This document shows positions 1-12,399 of a stretch of 64,000 nt of DNA, piece after piece; the first letter of the stretch is position 1, and each line of letters starts with the position of its first letter. The translations under genes and the position numbers were made by a program. Location: the NCBI GenBank assembly GCA_037074705.1, contig CM073596.1, positions 20,418,501-20,482,500 on the forward strand, given 5' to 3'. The stretch comes from Zhengitettix transpicula (taxonomy: Eukaryota > Arthropoda > Insecta > Orthoptera > Tetrigidae). Below the pieces are notes generated by a model. The model saw only the letters and a list, made by a program, of their open reading frames with translations. It searched no databases and had not been told where the DNA came from.

Positions 1-474
1 TAACAAAACGTTTTCCCACACTGGAATATGAGGGGGGCCCCAGACCGCAGCGCAGCACAGCGACTGAAGCAGAACTTCAGCCAGGGAGTGAGGGTCGCCA
101 TGTTGGCGCGGTGGCCAGAGACCACGCCTCCACTGGGGGCCGTGATTGGCCAGCGTGACTCGGAGGGGGCGTGCACTTCTCAACACGTTGACGCGACACG
201 GTCATGTCTCCGACGTCCACGGGAACGCCGCAAAAATCTTCTACGACGACCGAGCAAACACCAAGCATCATCGTCGAAGCGTCTCCGTCGTCCGTGCGAC
301 GTTTCCAATGGGACCTCTGTCAGTGTAGTCCGTTCTGAACATTGTAGGACGCAAGGAAACTCCGCAACACCCGAGACTCACCAGCGTCCCGTTGTTGACG
401 TACGGAATGGTTGCACCACAGTGTGGTGTGTGAGCACATATGAGCCTACGTGTGTGGGTGTTAGTGTGGGAAGA

Positions 475-488
475 GTTTCACGTGAAAC
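475..488. promoter_or_regulatory. 14-bp palindrome with E-box core
   Basis: The sequence gtttcacgtgaaac is a perfect 14-bp palindrome centred on CACGTG, the class B E-box bound by bHLH factors such as Myc/Max, USF or Clock/Cycle. It lies in the GC-rich region upstream of Pitx exon 1. A second CACGTG occurs near 1132-1137. Binding is inferred from the motif only. Confidence 0.35.
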
Positions 489-699
489 GAGCTGGTCAGC
501 AAGCACACGTCCATGCAGAAAGAATGTCCGAAAAAGACTTGTTTCTGTAGGAGCTCGCTGGTCCCCACCAGCTTCGTGACGCAGTGGCCACGCCCCCGCG
601 CGAGTGAGAGAGCCTTATGCTGCCGCCATTTGCGCAACAGAGACGGCGGTGTAGCCAGTAAGCGACGAGCTGGCACGCGGCTCTCGGAGGAGGGGGGAG

Positions 700-773
700 T
701 TATATAGAGAAAAGCCTGTGTGGCGGTCCCCTCTCAACTTGCTAGGGGCCTAGGTCAGAGGGATGATATATAG
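700..773 (+). promoter_or_regulatory. Two TATA-like boxes upstream of Pitx exon 1
   Basis: TATATA followed by G occurs at 701-706 and again at 767-772, both within the CpG-rich flank and on the sense strand. Starts about 30 bases downstream would fall near 730 and near 798 and give a 5' UTR of 550-620 bases if there is no leader intron. They are unusual in this GC-rich context, but they could be chance. No cDNA evidence is available here. Confidence 0.3.
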
Positions 774-1353
774 AGCTCCGGACTTAACGTTTAAATCGCG
801 CTGGGAAGTCGACGAGATTAGGCGGTGGCTTGCGGCTGCTGGAGCGATAACGCCGCTGCGGGGGGATTTTTGCAGACGGTAAGAGAGGAGAGAGAGAAAG
901 TGAGCGAGAGAGAGGCTAAAAACCTCGCCAGGAGGGGAAGATTATTACCGCCGACGCAAAAATAACTATTGATACAGACAGAGAGAGCTGTAGTCGGTAA
1001 TCACAGGGCCTATTAGTAAGTTGCCTCTCCGTAGGCCGATAAGACGGTATGGCGTGTGAGTGCGTGGTGGTCGCGTGCGTGTGATCCGGGGAAGTGATTC
1101 TGTAAACGCGGAAGAAGGACCCTTCGCGTGGCACGTGGTGGGACCGCCCACCGCTTCTAATTCCGGCCTACATTTATTAGCAACAGGAGGAATTCGCTCG
1201 AAGAAAGACTAACACAGGCCGACAGATAAAAAAAATTCCACCGAAGTGAGTTGAATCGACGAGAACACGTGAAGAGCTTACTTGCTGCTATGAGAAGAGA
1301 CTGCTGATTGTGTGTCATAACTGTTTGCGCTGGAACTGTTGTTCGTCCGCGAC

Positions 1354-1540
1354 ATGGAATCGCTCCAGGACCCGGGTTTGTGTCTGCAGGACCTCGTGGC
1401 CGGCGTGGGCGATTCTCATCACCATCTGCACCCACACCAGACCCACGACCTGGGTCTCAACCATCATCACCATCACCACACGACCCTGCATGAACCACAT
1501 CCGCAACTGCACCACGAGCCCTTGGAGAAGCTCAAGCGAG
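1354..1540 (+). CDS. Ptx1: Pitx/Ptx1 homeobox protein, coding exon 1 (N terminus)
   Basis: This exon encodes the first 62 residues, starting MESLQDPGLCLQDLVAGVGD, followed by a strongly histidine-rich stretch (residues 22-54) that contains a run of six His and many His-Pro and His-Gln pairs. The ATG has a purine at -3 and G at +4 and is the first in-frame ATG after a TAA at 1318-1320. The exon ends cgag before gttagtat, a good donor, after one base of codon 63 (phase 1). Exon 2 begins with the two bases that complete the codon. The assignment to the Pitx gene rests on that matching phase, the CpG-rich upstream region and the absence of any other gene between it and the homeobox exon. No named domain is visible. 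His-rich N termini are common in insect homeodomain factors and are thought to act in transactivation or nuclear targeting. Confidence 0.78.
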
Positions 1541-4500
1541 GTTAGTATCTCACTCACACTCATTCATAAATTAAGCCTACAATTCCCCGTAGAAATTATA
1601 CAGGTCACGTATTTACCGCTTTAACAGTTCCCGTAGCGTCAGGAAAAAAAATGCGTGAAATCTTCTTCGGATATGATTTGTTCCATATAATGCATAAAAG
1701 TATGCTTTGATCAATAAAACTGCATTTGTGTGACGTGAGTATCCAGGAATCTGTGAAATATAGCCATAAATCAAATTTCTGCATTTTATCCTTCAGATAA
1801 CACAAATTAAGAATTTCTGAATATTTACTTGTTCAATAACTGTTTAATACACTTAAAAGGAACGTATTTTGAAATAACTTTTTAAATTTAACTTTGTTTA
1901 ACGTTGAAAAATTACATGCGTCCCATCACTATTCTTTACAGTATTCTATTGAAATGTCCCAGGAAATTAATACACGATATGTGTTAAATAGAAGTGTAAT
2001 AAAACTCTGCTCCAGAATATTTGCCTCATTATGTGTTTTGTAAATAAATATCATTAGAATGTAAAGTAGGCTTAAAATGACATTCTCCAAACATAAAGAA
2101 AAACAAACGCTCAAAATAGAATAGAAGTTAGATTTTTTACATGCATTAAAAATGAAAACAATGTTTCATACGTCCGTTTACCGATTTTGTTATTTAAATA
2201 TTTTCATCAAATAAATTAAAATATAATGTTAAATTTTCAGACAAAATTAATATACTTTTCCTATAATTCTAACTTAGATATATTAATTAAATAAACGACA
2301 TTAAAAATTATATTCTATTAATAACGAAGTTTTAAGTAAATTTTCCTGTATAATTTAAGATCTTACATTCATGTGTCCGACGATATATCTACATTAATTT
2401 AAAGCGATACGATGTTAATATAAAAATATTCGTTGCGAAAAATTTCAATAATATAGGCCTATTTTGTTCTTCCGAACCTTTCCATCCCTCTTTCATATTG
2501 CTATTGTAATAAAATAAGAACCTGTAATAAATAGTTTCAATACCATTAATTTGTAAGTATGATGGCACAACTTAAAATCAGACTGTATTTAATTTCAAGT
2601 TGCCAAGGTTTAAGAATATCAATCTTACCTTCAAAAGAGAAAGATTTCGAACTCTTAAAGGTTTCTGTGATACACCGGAAAACATTACAGTAGTTTGATA
2701 AAATTGAAGTTTAAATTTAGTCATTAATTAACAACGCAGTAGATTTAAATATACAAATAATTTTGTAAGGAATAAAATAAAACATAAGTAACTAAGAATG
2801 TGAAATATGAGCAACTGTATCTTACAGAGTATTCGTCTTTCCGTTATCTTTACTATTCCTTGGTTAATTATTTTTAAAATTTTCTAAAATTCCTACAATA
2901 ATAAATATCTACAGATTTTTCATAAGAGTTTTTGTTACAATATAAATAAATCTTCACAATATTTGGGAATTCATTTGTGAAATTTTTAAATTTGCACGAG
3001 GCAGAAACTTTTTTTTATAAAGCCGAATACCGACATTCGGGATAATTAATTCCTAGATTTAGGATTCAGTAACATTGCTTTTTCAATTAGTTAAGGTAAT
3101 TTTTATTTTCAATGAAACGGATTGCAGTCCAGCCACTAATCTATCATTCTAACATACGGTTAATAGGAACCAAATTTAGGAAACTACTACATTGAATAAT
3201 TTATACAGAGAAAACACTTTGTGCTAAAGGGCAAAATAATTCTTTAACATGTTGAAATTGTAGAAGTAATTAAAAAAACTAAATAACTTTGATTTTAATC
3301 TTTCCTTAAAAATAGAAACATTGCAGCGTCGGAATCAAGGAATAAAATGTTAAGAGAAAGGAAGAAACCAACTTCAAAATAATTAAAAATTGACATTTTA
3401 AAATAATCGACTTCATAAATAACCTTTTTTGAATTTGAGAGTACTGTATTTACAATCACAAATAATCTGTGCAAAGTGTTAGATTTTATCTCGACTATTT
3501 ATTAATTTTATTAGCCCACATTAATTAGGGAAATAAAATATAGTGTATCTTTACACGAATATTCAAATATTATAATGATATTAAATAAACCATTACATTG
3601 ACACTGAAAACAATTTGTAATACTAAATTTCTGCAAGGTGAGACAAGTAAAATTCATTCATTGAGAACAATAGTTATTGATGCACAAATTTTTACACATT
3701 GATGTAGAAGTGAATATCACATAAAAATGATAGCTTAAATTAGTGGATAGCAAACAGTGTCAAAAATTACATTAGTTATGACGGGAAATATTTATTTTAT
3801 GGTTTATTTAAAAAAGAAATGAAATATTGTACTGTCTTCTAAGCAAAGAAAACACAATTATGTATTTACCAGTAGTATTTGTAAAATTAATCAACCATTT
3901 TTTAATCGAGGTTTTCACCGTGTGTATCTGCTGACTTATTTTATACTGTTCCATTGGGATAAGGCTATTATAGGATTTTCAAAGTACATAAATAATAGGG
4001 TGAACTTTTATTACGTACAAAAGTATGAATACAGACATTAAAATATAAAACGTCAGTGTTAAAAGTATACTAATTAGACAAACAGACAAAAACAAGAGCT
4101 AAATTAAAATACCGCACTCCTTGCCGGGAAATTTGTGTGGTATTTATTTATCTTATGTTTCAGTCTATTTGCCTATTTATTTTCTAAAAGTATTATTGTA
4201 TTGTTAAAATAAATTGTTTCAGTATTTTTATTCTTTTAATAATTCGGTCTCAAAGAAAACACACTTTATAAAATATTACTAATATTCTTTAAGAAACTAC
4301 TTCAATAAAATTATCACCGCTTCCTTCTTAGGAATAAATTTAATCAGCTTCATATTAATGTAGATGGTATTCACACGATTAGTCACTAACTTCTACAGTG
4401 TTTTGGTTACTGCTAGGTCAGTTATTACGGGACTTGTACGAAAAATGAGTGTATAATTAACGGAAATAAAATAAAAGAATTTAAATTGGTACCTGCCGTT

Positions 4501-5555
4501 GTAACTCAGCAAATAACGAGGGGGGGAAAATTATTAAATGTTACAGAAATCTGTGTGAGCCTTCGTGTGAGCTGAAATATAAATTGAAGTATATTAAAGA
4601 CAAATATTACCACATAACTTTTATTTCTATTCTAAAGTAACAATTTCTGTGATTTGTCTAAGACATATAAATCCCTCCGACGGTTCCATAATAATACCGT
4701 AGAATTTATTGTCCGTTACGTTATCGTGTTTTACTCATATCTCCAACTACACTTCACTGCCACTGTGACACAAATGCACCGAATGTGTTTCATTTCATTT
4801 TACAGCTGCAACGGACATCAATTGGGTTTAAATTTGCTTGTTGCAACTGTCTGCTGATTTACTCGAGCCTCACAAGATATTTCCGTGATAAAGCAGTAGT
4901 CCAGCCCGGACCAGTACCTCAGTTATTTAAAATATCAGGAATATCGGTCCATGACGTTGACTCGCCGTATTAAAACTAATCAGAGGATGCCGCGTAAAAG
5001 GCTTGAAGAGAGTTGAACTTTTGAGTGGCATTTGTGGGTTACTCTAGGTGTAATTGAGGGCTGATTTTATTTTTATAATTCACTTCCGTATTTTTATACG
5101 GTTTTAGGGGGATTTTTATAAATTTAAATTGTTTACAATTCTAATATAATTTTACTGGTAGCCTATATGTAGAAATATGCGATTCATATAGGCCTACTTG
5201 GGGTTCTGAGTTATGACTGTCATTCACACAATTAATTAGCAGTTTCTGTACAACAGCAAGACTGACGTCCTGACGATGTACATAGCGTCCAAGTGGTTCA
5301 TTACCATCAATTTCCAAATAGGGCGTTATCTTGAATATCGAGCTCCTCAGCTTTTCCCGTATTAGACTATCTGAAAGTTACGTTAATTACGAAGAGATAC
5401 AACTTAATATCTATATCCAGAACAGAAAATCGGTCCACTTGCAAAGGTATTTTTTATACCATTTAATGCAAAGACTTTTCCGAAACTAATCCATAGTACC
5501 AACGGAATAATGCGTAATATATAATGACTTTGAGAATATTCGTACGCTAAAGGAT
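1541..5555. other. Start of intron 1, AT-rich, nothing recognised
   Basis: About 4 kb of strongly AT-rich DNA follows the exon 1 donor. I saw no coding exon, tRNA or clear repeat in it. Scattered short ORFs have no recognisable domain. Confidence 0.6.
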
Positions 5556-5559
5556 ATTT

Positions 5560-5795
5560 AAAAATTTGTCAATGTCAAGTGTTCTGCCGAGCAGCGTCTT
5601 TCCAACGTATTCCACGAAGAGAGGAGGGTAGGGTAGGACAGAATAGCTGTGCACAGCTGGCGCTGTTTGTGGTTTGGGCAGGGCCGTAGGAAGTGACACA
5701 TGATAACGAGGTTGTAAAACTGCGATAGGCTGCGTGCTATCAAGCTGCCTCGTCTACGACGCTGCTGGCCGCAGAAACACAGACAGGTCCACTAA
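5560..5795. promoter_or_regulatory. GC-richer intronic island
   Basis: This short stretch stands out from the flanking AT-rich intron by GC content and includes the 14-bp palindrome agctgtgcacagct at 5645-5658. A conserved regulatory element is possible, but an old repeat cannot be excluded. DNA from 5800 to 7470 shows nothing recognisable. Confidence 0.25.
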
Positions 5796-7481
5796 AGTTC
5801 CTATTCTCACTTACGGTACGTCCTACAACTGCATTTAATCCAGCTTCCTCTTTTAAATTCAGACATTTTTCTATCTCCGGCATATCGCGGAGAAGTTCTC
5901 CACAATTTTCAGATCTATTTGCTCTTCATTGACGTCATGTAAAACTCGGCTCATTCTCACTTTAATGTATGCGGTTATATGTTAAATGTACCATCGACAA
6001 TGGTTGCTTTTCTTAATGCCACAGCATCTTCCCATGTACTTTATTTTACCATCCTCCTGCCATCACCACATTTCAAAGCTTACAAGATTTTTTTTTCGTT
6101 AAAGGGTACGGAGCGCACTTTCCAAAGCTCATTTCCGTATTAGTAATCAGCATCTTAGCTCTGTGATTTTTTTTTTCGTTAACAAGCCTCGTACATACTT
6201 AAATTTAACTTAAAAGTGAGTGACAGTATCAAATTCTTGGTTGTCGACTTAGAATATAAGGGGCTCTTCCTTGCTTGACAAAATTTTATTTGTCGATATT
6301 AACTCAAAAGAAATATTAGCTAGAGAACGAAAAACGAACACTAGTTACATACTGTTTCTTACAGCCTACATAACACATTTTTAAATCACACAAATAAACG
6401 AAACTGAAATCTAATTATCTACGTTTTATTAAAGTAACCGTTTACGATCGTCTTGAAGATTTATTTGATATAACCTTATGCTGTCCCAACAACTTATTAT
6501 GCGTGTAGGCGTAAATCCGATGGCTCCGATATTGAACAATTCTAACATGAAACTTACTGAGACTGTGTTTACGTCATTCGGGTTTATTTTTTTAAACAAA
6601 ATATATCACATCGCACGTCGTCAAACATTTTCTTCTTCACAAAACCCGGTACGGCTACGTTCAAAGCCTTTCAAATTAACAGTCCAACAAATCTAAAATT
6701 GCGGGATAACAAAATTACATTACATAGTTCGCTAGGTATGAATTAAAATCGTGTAAAATTATAAACATACCTCAGTCACCTCTCACAGCGACACCTGGAT
6801 TTTTCACGAAGGAAATTTTAAGTCTTTTGAGGCGATTAAGTTAATTTTTACTCGCCATTATCCTGAAATTATATTGATTGTGTGATAAATTTTGAGCAAA
6901 ACGTGAAATAAAATTCTGAGTTATTATTTGTGATATCCAAGACGAATTTAAATTTTACATGTTTCTATTATACGCAGTCACAAGAAAATACTAATAGTTA
7001 ATACATACGATTTCTTACATGTCAATCACACATAGTAATATTTTGATGTTATCCCAGTTTAGGAAAGAGAAACGTCAATCTTCCATGGATTCTAATGTCA
7101 GATAAATCGTTAATAGTACTGATACACGACATGTTAAGATACTATTAAACAAAAATACAAAATTAATTAATCTCCCAGAAACGTAATACATTCATATATT
7201 TACCTTAGCCCAATTTAGCTGAGAAAAATCATAAATAAATCTGAAGATAGACATTAATTTTCAATTAAAACCTGACAACGGAACATATTTTCCCCTCTAA
7301 AGTTTTTCCCCAGAATCTCTGGATATCACACACAGTTTCTTTACAGAATAGGTTAATTGTTAAATTTTTTTATGATCAAATCGAGCAGCAACCAATTTTA
7401 AATCAGTTTTTCACATACACGGAACTCATGAATAGTAAAATAAAATGTATTATTTGCGTTATGTAAAAATTTTTGTTAAAG

Positions 7482-7590
7482 GATCAGGATTGAAAAAACT
7501 CGACCGGACTGGGAATCGAACACGGGACCTGCACTTGTTGGTACGTGGTGGTCTTTACCATAAAGTGGATGTCTCGGATTCCGTTAATTA
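7482..7590 (-). mobile_element. tRNA-derived SINE fragment (family B)
   Basis: On the minus strand this holds a box-B-like sequence (gtgttcgattccc) followed by agtccggtcgag and a tail ending in tcctgatccttt. The same box B and tail occur at 47.4-47.7 kb on both strands and at 44.03-44.12 kb, which defines a dispersed family. The A-box half is degenerate here. It is non-autonomous and has no coding capacity. Confidence 0.55.
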
Positions 7591-7676
7591 ATTTTTTTGG
7601 CTTCTTTGTCTGAGCTTTGCACGAAATAGTTTTTTCAGTTCATGAATTACATGATTGAGAAACTACCATTGTGACT

Positions 7677-7721
7677 AATAATAATAATAATAATAATAAT
7701 ATATATATATATATATATATA
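7677..7721. repeat. (AAT)n/(AT)n microsatellite
   Basis: An AAT trinucleotide run passes directly into an AT dinucleotide run, seen directly in the sequence. Flanking intron up to 9280 is AT-rich with no recognisable feature. Confidence 0.9.
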
Positions 7722-9279
7722 GTAATACTACATTTCGTTGGCTAGAGAAAAATAGGTCTGGGAGAATTTTTATTTTATCTTATCGAACGACACATTTTAT
7801 TCCATTCATGTCAAATACATAATATGCTAATTTTCTGTTTGCCATGCGAATATTTGATTCAACTGGCCGATTGCAGTCTTCATAGACCAATCAAAACTAA
7901 TTTTCAAACGTTGATTTACTAAAATGAGAAAATTATGCTAATTTAGATTTAACCATGATGAGTTTTGATTATTAAATTGAATAGCTCTTCTACGTTATTT
8001 ATTGCAAAAAGCATTTTTAGAGCAGGAATGTGCGGTTTAGTAACGACAGAAAAAAGAAAAAGGAATGATTTGAGGAGGATGTCTCTATATTACATCGTGA
8101 TATATTTATGCGAGTAGTTGTTTGTGTTGACAAGCTGCATCGGAGTTATAGTTAGAATTTCTCAACCTTTGTTTCAATGTGATTTACGAAGTCACGTCAC
8201 GTTTCCAAATACAGAGATGTAAACTAGTGAAATGGTTGTTTGTAGCTGGAACTGAAGGTAACAATACTCGTACGTCTGCTGGTGATAAATTACGGATTTA
8301 CAAGCTTTGATTTTGAACTGTGCCATCCTTTCAATATTTAACCATGTATACCATTTGAAATTTAATATTTTCTCTGAACTTTAATTATAAGCTGAGGCTG
8401 TAACACGCAGGAAATATTTAATAAATATTTTCAATTTTGAGCCGCTGTTCTTTGCGGTCCAGATCAACTTGTCTCTTATCTTTTTTTTATAATATAGATA
8501 TAATAAAAAATGATCTAACACTAAAAGAACAGATTGTTTACATAGGTCCATGTATTTATATATATGTATACCATTTTTAATTTTCCGTAACGTCCTCATC
8601 TGTTTTATAGTCAGCAAGTTTGTTTGTAAATGATTATTTAATTGACTATAATAAACAAACGCAACTGGAGAATGAATAATAGGTACGTAGAAATATTCAA
8701 ATATAAATATTTACGATATTGTATTGTTTCTGCGTCTGTAGAAATTATAATTGTCTTGAAATCAATTACTCCTTACAACATCAGAGTCCCATTTTTCCAC
8801 ATAAAAAGTTTCTGTGTACAATGTAAATGAAATTAATTATAAATACTTAAACACTAAATATACACAATCAATAAATATCAAAGCTTACCTCGCTAATAAT
8901 CTCCTAATCTCCCTGTCACAATTATTGTCACCATGCCGTATAAATTGGCAGCATAAAAAATCATAATCACTAATGTTAGCTTCCTTTAATATTAGGACAG
9001 ATTATTCTTAGGTTATGTCACGTGTACACAGGCAATTAAAATCGTTCCAATCACATTCCAGAACTGTCTCGTCTTGTTTCAGTTCCCCTTTTTCTTTAGG
9101 TAGTGCTGAAAGTTTCAACCGTCCATCTACAGTCACTGTATTGATACATTTACTACAAATCGCGATCATTTCTCAGATTATATCGCCAGTTGGAGGAACG
9201 CACACTAATTTTTTCATTATTCATAATTTTACCTGAGTTGAAAGAAAAAAAAAGTAATACTCATAAGTTTCTTATTATT

Positions 9280-10560
9280 ATTTTACAGGAAACTTTACAA
9301 ACTAAAGATTTTACAGGTGAGATATATGTACATCCCATATACACCCTGTGCAGCATTTCGTTTTACCTTATGAACTTATGTTTTACTTATACTTAGTTTG
9401 GTCTCTGGGTCTCTTTCATATCCCTGACGATGGAGCCTTTTATTACATTGTCTTCTTAAGTCTATGGTCATATTTTTTGGAGGAAAAGCATGCTTCTAAT
9501 ATATACCACGGGAGAAAATACATATCCAAACATTATTGAAAAAGTTAAATATCGAAAAAAAAAATCAGAAATTAAATTATTAACGTTTCAATGTTTAATT
9601 AGTTGTATTAAAGATAGAACTTAGAAACAAAGAGAGGGTGATGAAATATTTCCTGGACCGATACAACACTGCTCGATAATTTAAACATACGTTACTTATA
9701 TTATTTTTGTACCTAAGAAATGGGAAATGAAACATGAAAAAAACTTTGAATTAAACGTGTTATTTAAATTTCTTATTTAAATATCATGCGAACTGAGTCA
9801 AGCTGGCGCTGTATTTTCCTGAAACAGGATGACAGGAATACCTCTTTTGTGAGAGTTCAGTGTGAACCTGTACTCACATAAAAGTTTCCTTCCCTTCCTG
9901 TCAGGTTCCTCTATATCTCAAGTTCAATCTAATACTTTTTTTATTCAGGAAACTTTCCAATCTAAAGATTTTACAGTTATGATATATGTACATGTTATAT
10001 TATACTATTCATATCCTGTGGAGCATTTTGTTTCACCTCCTGTACCTATGTACTTCATTATTAATTGGGTCTCTCGGTCTCTTTCTTTTTAATCGGCGAT
10101 GTTGGATGGGAGGTGGAGGAAAGTCAGCTGTATCAAATATTAAAAGGTTGGGGTGAATCATGTCTTTTTTATATTGAAGATGTATTTGATTATTTTTGTT
10201 GAAAATATATTAAATATTGAGGTCACCATGGATGAGGGAATTGGAGAAATACCAGGGTCAGTTTGTGATATAACGAAGGATTTTATTTTGAAATTTTTTG
10301 TATCTTATTGACGTGTGTTTTGGATGCGGAACCCCAAATGTTACAGCCGTACTTCCATAATGCAGAAATAAGGGATATATAAAAGAATTTTTTCATTGAA
10401 AGGGATGAAGATGAATCAGGATTAAGTAATTGTTTTAGTATTTTGAAGGTGTGAATGATGATTTTTTGTAATGTGACTGGTGTGTTGGGACCATGTTAGC
10501 TTAGAATCGAGTATTAAACCAAGGTATTTATGTTTTGTTTCTTTGCAATGGGTGTGTTGC
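9280..10560 (-). mobile_element. LINE 3' fragment with decayed reverse transcriptase C terminus, copy 1
   Basis: Read on the minus strand, 10540-10270 translates with stops and shifts into a typical non-LTR retrotransposon stretch after the RT active site: a YLGLILD motif followed by TWSQH, then KFFYISLISALWKYG and HVNKIQKI, then ILRYIT. This order (YLG motif, then a Leu/Ser-rich helix, Trp-rich segment and IQ.. QNKILR) is usual in Jockey-like LINEs. Downstream on the element is about 0.9 kb of AT-rich 3' region. A related copy lies at 36.84-37.8 kb in the same orientation. A segment at 9283-9400 is repeated in direct orientation at 9944-10060, about 660 bases away. The element is a pseudogene without endonuclease or RT core. 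Confidence 0.65.
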
Positions 10561-10980
10561 TATACATTCATAAGTAGTAAGCGCGTTAAAATACTTTCAA
10601 CAGAATACTGTCCGCGACAACTAGAAATTATATTTGAAAGAGACGATAGGCTAGTTGGGAAATGGATCATGAAATTAAAACGACGCCGTAAACAGTCATT
10701 AGAATAATGTAAATGAGTATCGTAAATATTACTTTTATTTTAGAAAATACTTCCGTGTATTCCTTTTTTTTATCTACGTTTAAGTTATAATTCAAATATT
10801 TTATCGTCTATATTACTGAAATTAAAAACTTTTGGCCTTGAATTTTTTTATTGTAAATTCTGAGCTTTTACAATATTTTCTATTTTGTATTAAAAACATG
10901 TTAAAAGACTAAGTACGTCTCACCTTGATAAATGAGAGCGTGTGTTTGAAACATTCGGCTGTGAATTTTATAATAATATA

Positions 10981-11290
10981 AGGACGTGCTTGCGCAAGCA
11001 CATCCGTGTCTGCAGGCTTTGGAGGGCGAGAGAAGGTGATTGATCGAAGGCCCCCGCCTCAGAACTGCCCATAAGTTCCGCGGCTTGGCAACTCTGTGAA
11101 GCGACGCCGGCGCCGCGACGAATGTGGCGCCCGAATGACGCTGACGGGACGGAAAATTGCAGCACGCGCCCGAGTATTTACCCTCTCCATCCCCGCGGAG
11201 ACAACCAAGGAAACGAAACCCAACACTGCTTCAAAATCTACGCTGCTGGGACTCTAATTAGCCATTCCAGGAACACTCGTCATTTTAATT
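10981..11290. promoter_or_regulatory. GC-rich intronic island, candidate enhancer
   Basis: GC content rises sharply here. The island opens with a perfect 16-bp palindrome, gtgcttgcgcaagcac (10986-11001), and ends in TAATTA-type homeodomain sites. It has no coding signature and no repeat hallmark. Isolated GC-rich islands in introns of developmental regulators are often conserved cis-regulatory elements; that is inference here. Confidence 0.35.
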
Positions 11291-11342
11291 AACAGAACTA
11301 AATAATTAATTTGTTAATAAATCGGAGGCAGAGGTACTTTCT

Positions 11343-11344
<2 letters not shown>

Positions 11345-11386
<42 letters not shown>

Positions 11387-11403
11387 TGTGTGTGTGTGTG
11401 TGT
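11345..11403. repeat. (TA)n(TG)n microsatellite
   Basis: A TA dinucleotide tract passes into a TG tract. Both are directly visible. Confidence 0.9.
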
Positions 11404-12107
11404 AATCTCCACTAATATTATTTATTTGCCACAAAATCTACATTTTTACCAAACATTTAAATTTTTGTGATAAGAGCAATGTCTTCACCTTACGGTTTAA
11501 TATCACAATATTTACTATTAATATGTGATACTTTGCCATCATATATATTTCTCATTATAACGTATATATTCCTGAGACTTTATCAATTCCAGATATTTCA
11601 GACGATCAATTAAACATTATTCCTTTTAGGTTTCTGTTTTCTTTCAATTAATTATGTCTAATTCACTGGACTAAACTACACATTAAAGAGCCTTATATAC
11701 GAATTTCTTTAATATTTAACTCAAAATTAATATCATTACTGTAATTTTATATACCGCGTCCTTCGTAGTCTTTATTTAATACTAATTTGGTCTCTCTCTC
11801 TTCAAATATAAGAAAACAAGACTTTTACTTTTAGACGATAAACTTCCATTGTGGTCCCTTGTGGTCTCTATTTACAGTTTTTTGGATTGGTTTCTCCTCA
11901 AAACTAAATATATCTACGAGACGTTAATTTCAAGTTTATCAATGAATCAAAATCTCTGTTATGAAATAAATTCTTTTGAAAGAAATTTTACACCTAAAAA
12001 CTGATAACGTGAATTCTTCATAAAAATGTCACATTTTAGTCTTAACCCAAAAGTAAACCACTATATCAATTATAAGAGGATTTGAAAAAATTTACGTCGG
12101 ATTGAAA

Positions 12108-12318
12108 ATTAATAATAAAAAAGATAGCCAAACACAGACAAAATAAGTGATAATATAAATACGACACAACGTTTCTGGGATCCATGTCCCTGCAGTTGTG
12201 TCGCTCTAGGCTCTTCTTAGCACCTGAAGACAGGGACAAGGATCCCAGAAACGTTGTGTGGCATTTATATTGTCACTTATTTTGTCTGTATTTGGCTATT
12301 TTTTTTATTATTAAAAAA
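12108..12318. mobile_element. Foldback (terminal inverted repeat) element, family D1
   Basis: Arms of about 76-80 bases (12109-12184 and 12239-12318) are inverted copies of each other with few mismatches. Both carry tagccaaa.acagacaaaa, then aagtga.aatataaat, then acaacgtttctgggatcc. The 54-base centre holds cagttgtgtcgctctaggct and CTGAAGA (12224-12230). The motif CTGAAGA, a GGGA/TCCC hairpin (12233-12236 with 12243-12246) and GAAACG (12248-12253) lie in order. Partial relatives are at 29.65 and 34.80 kb. No coding capacity. Confidence 0.75.
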
Positions 12319-12399
12319 GGATCTATTCACGTAAATGTGTGCTTACTACGAGTCTTAATATTGAGGTGAATAAATTGTCTAAAATGTGCAAAATCTGTG

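Larger units (their letters stand above)
1..1353 (+). promoter_or_regulatory. GC-rich promoter and 5' UTR region of the Pitx gene
   Basis: The first 1.35 kb is much richer in G, C and CpG than the AT-rich introns that follow, and it directly precedes the first coding exon. It holds two TATA-like sequences, purine tracts near 880-915 and a 14-bp E-box palindrome. A donor-like sequence (acg followed by gtaagag) sits at 876-885, so a non-coding leader exon ending near 878 with a further short intron is possible. An in-frame TAA at 1318-1320 closes the frame 36 bases before the chosen ATG. Several ORFs cross the region (the longest 28-579), but they look like a by-product of low stop-codon density in GC-rich DNA. 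The transcription start cannot be fixed by eye. Confidence 0.6.

Noticed and set aside
28..579. 183-codon plus-strand frame at the window start
   Set aside because: It lies in CpG-rich DNA where stops are rare, is Arg-, Ser- and Thr-rich, has overlapping frames on both strands and shows no domain; it fits the promoter region of Pitx better.
12224..12300. Complete hammerhead ribozyme
   Set aside because: Core boxes are present, but no convincing stem III with a cleavage triplet and no closing stem I were found; only a core-like motif is reported.
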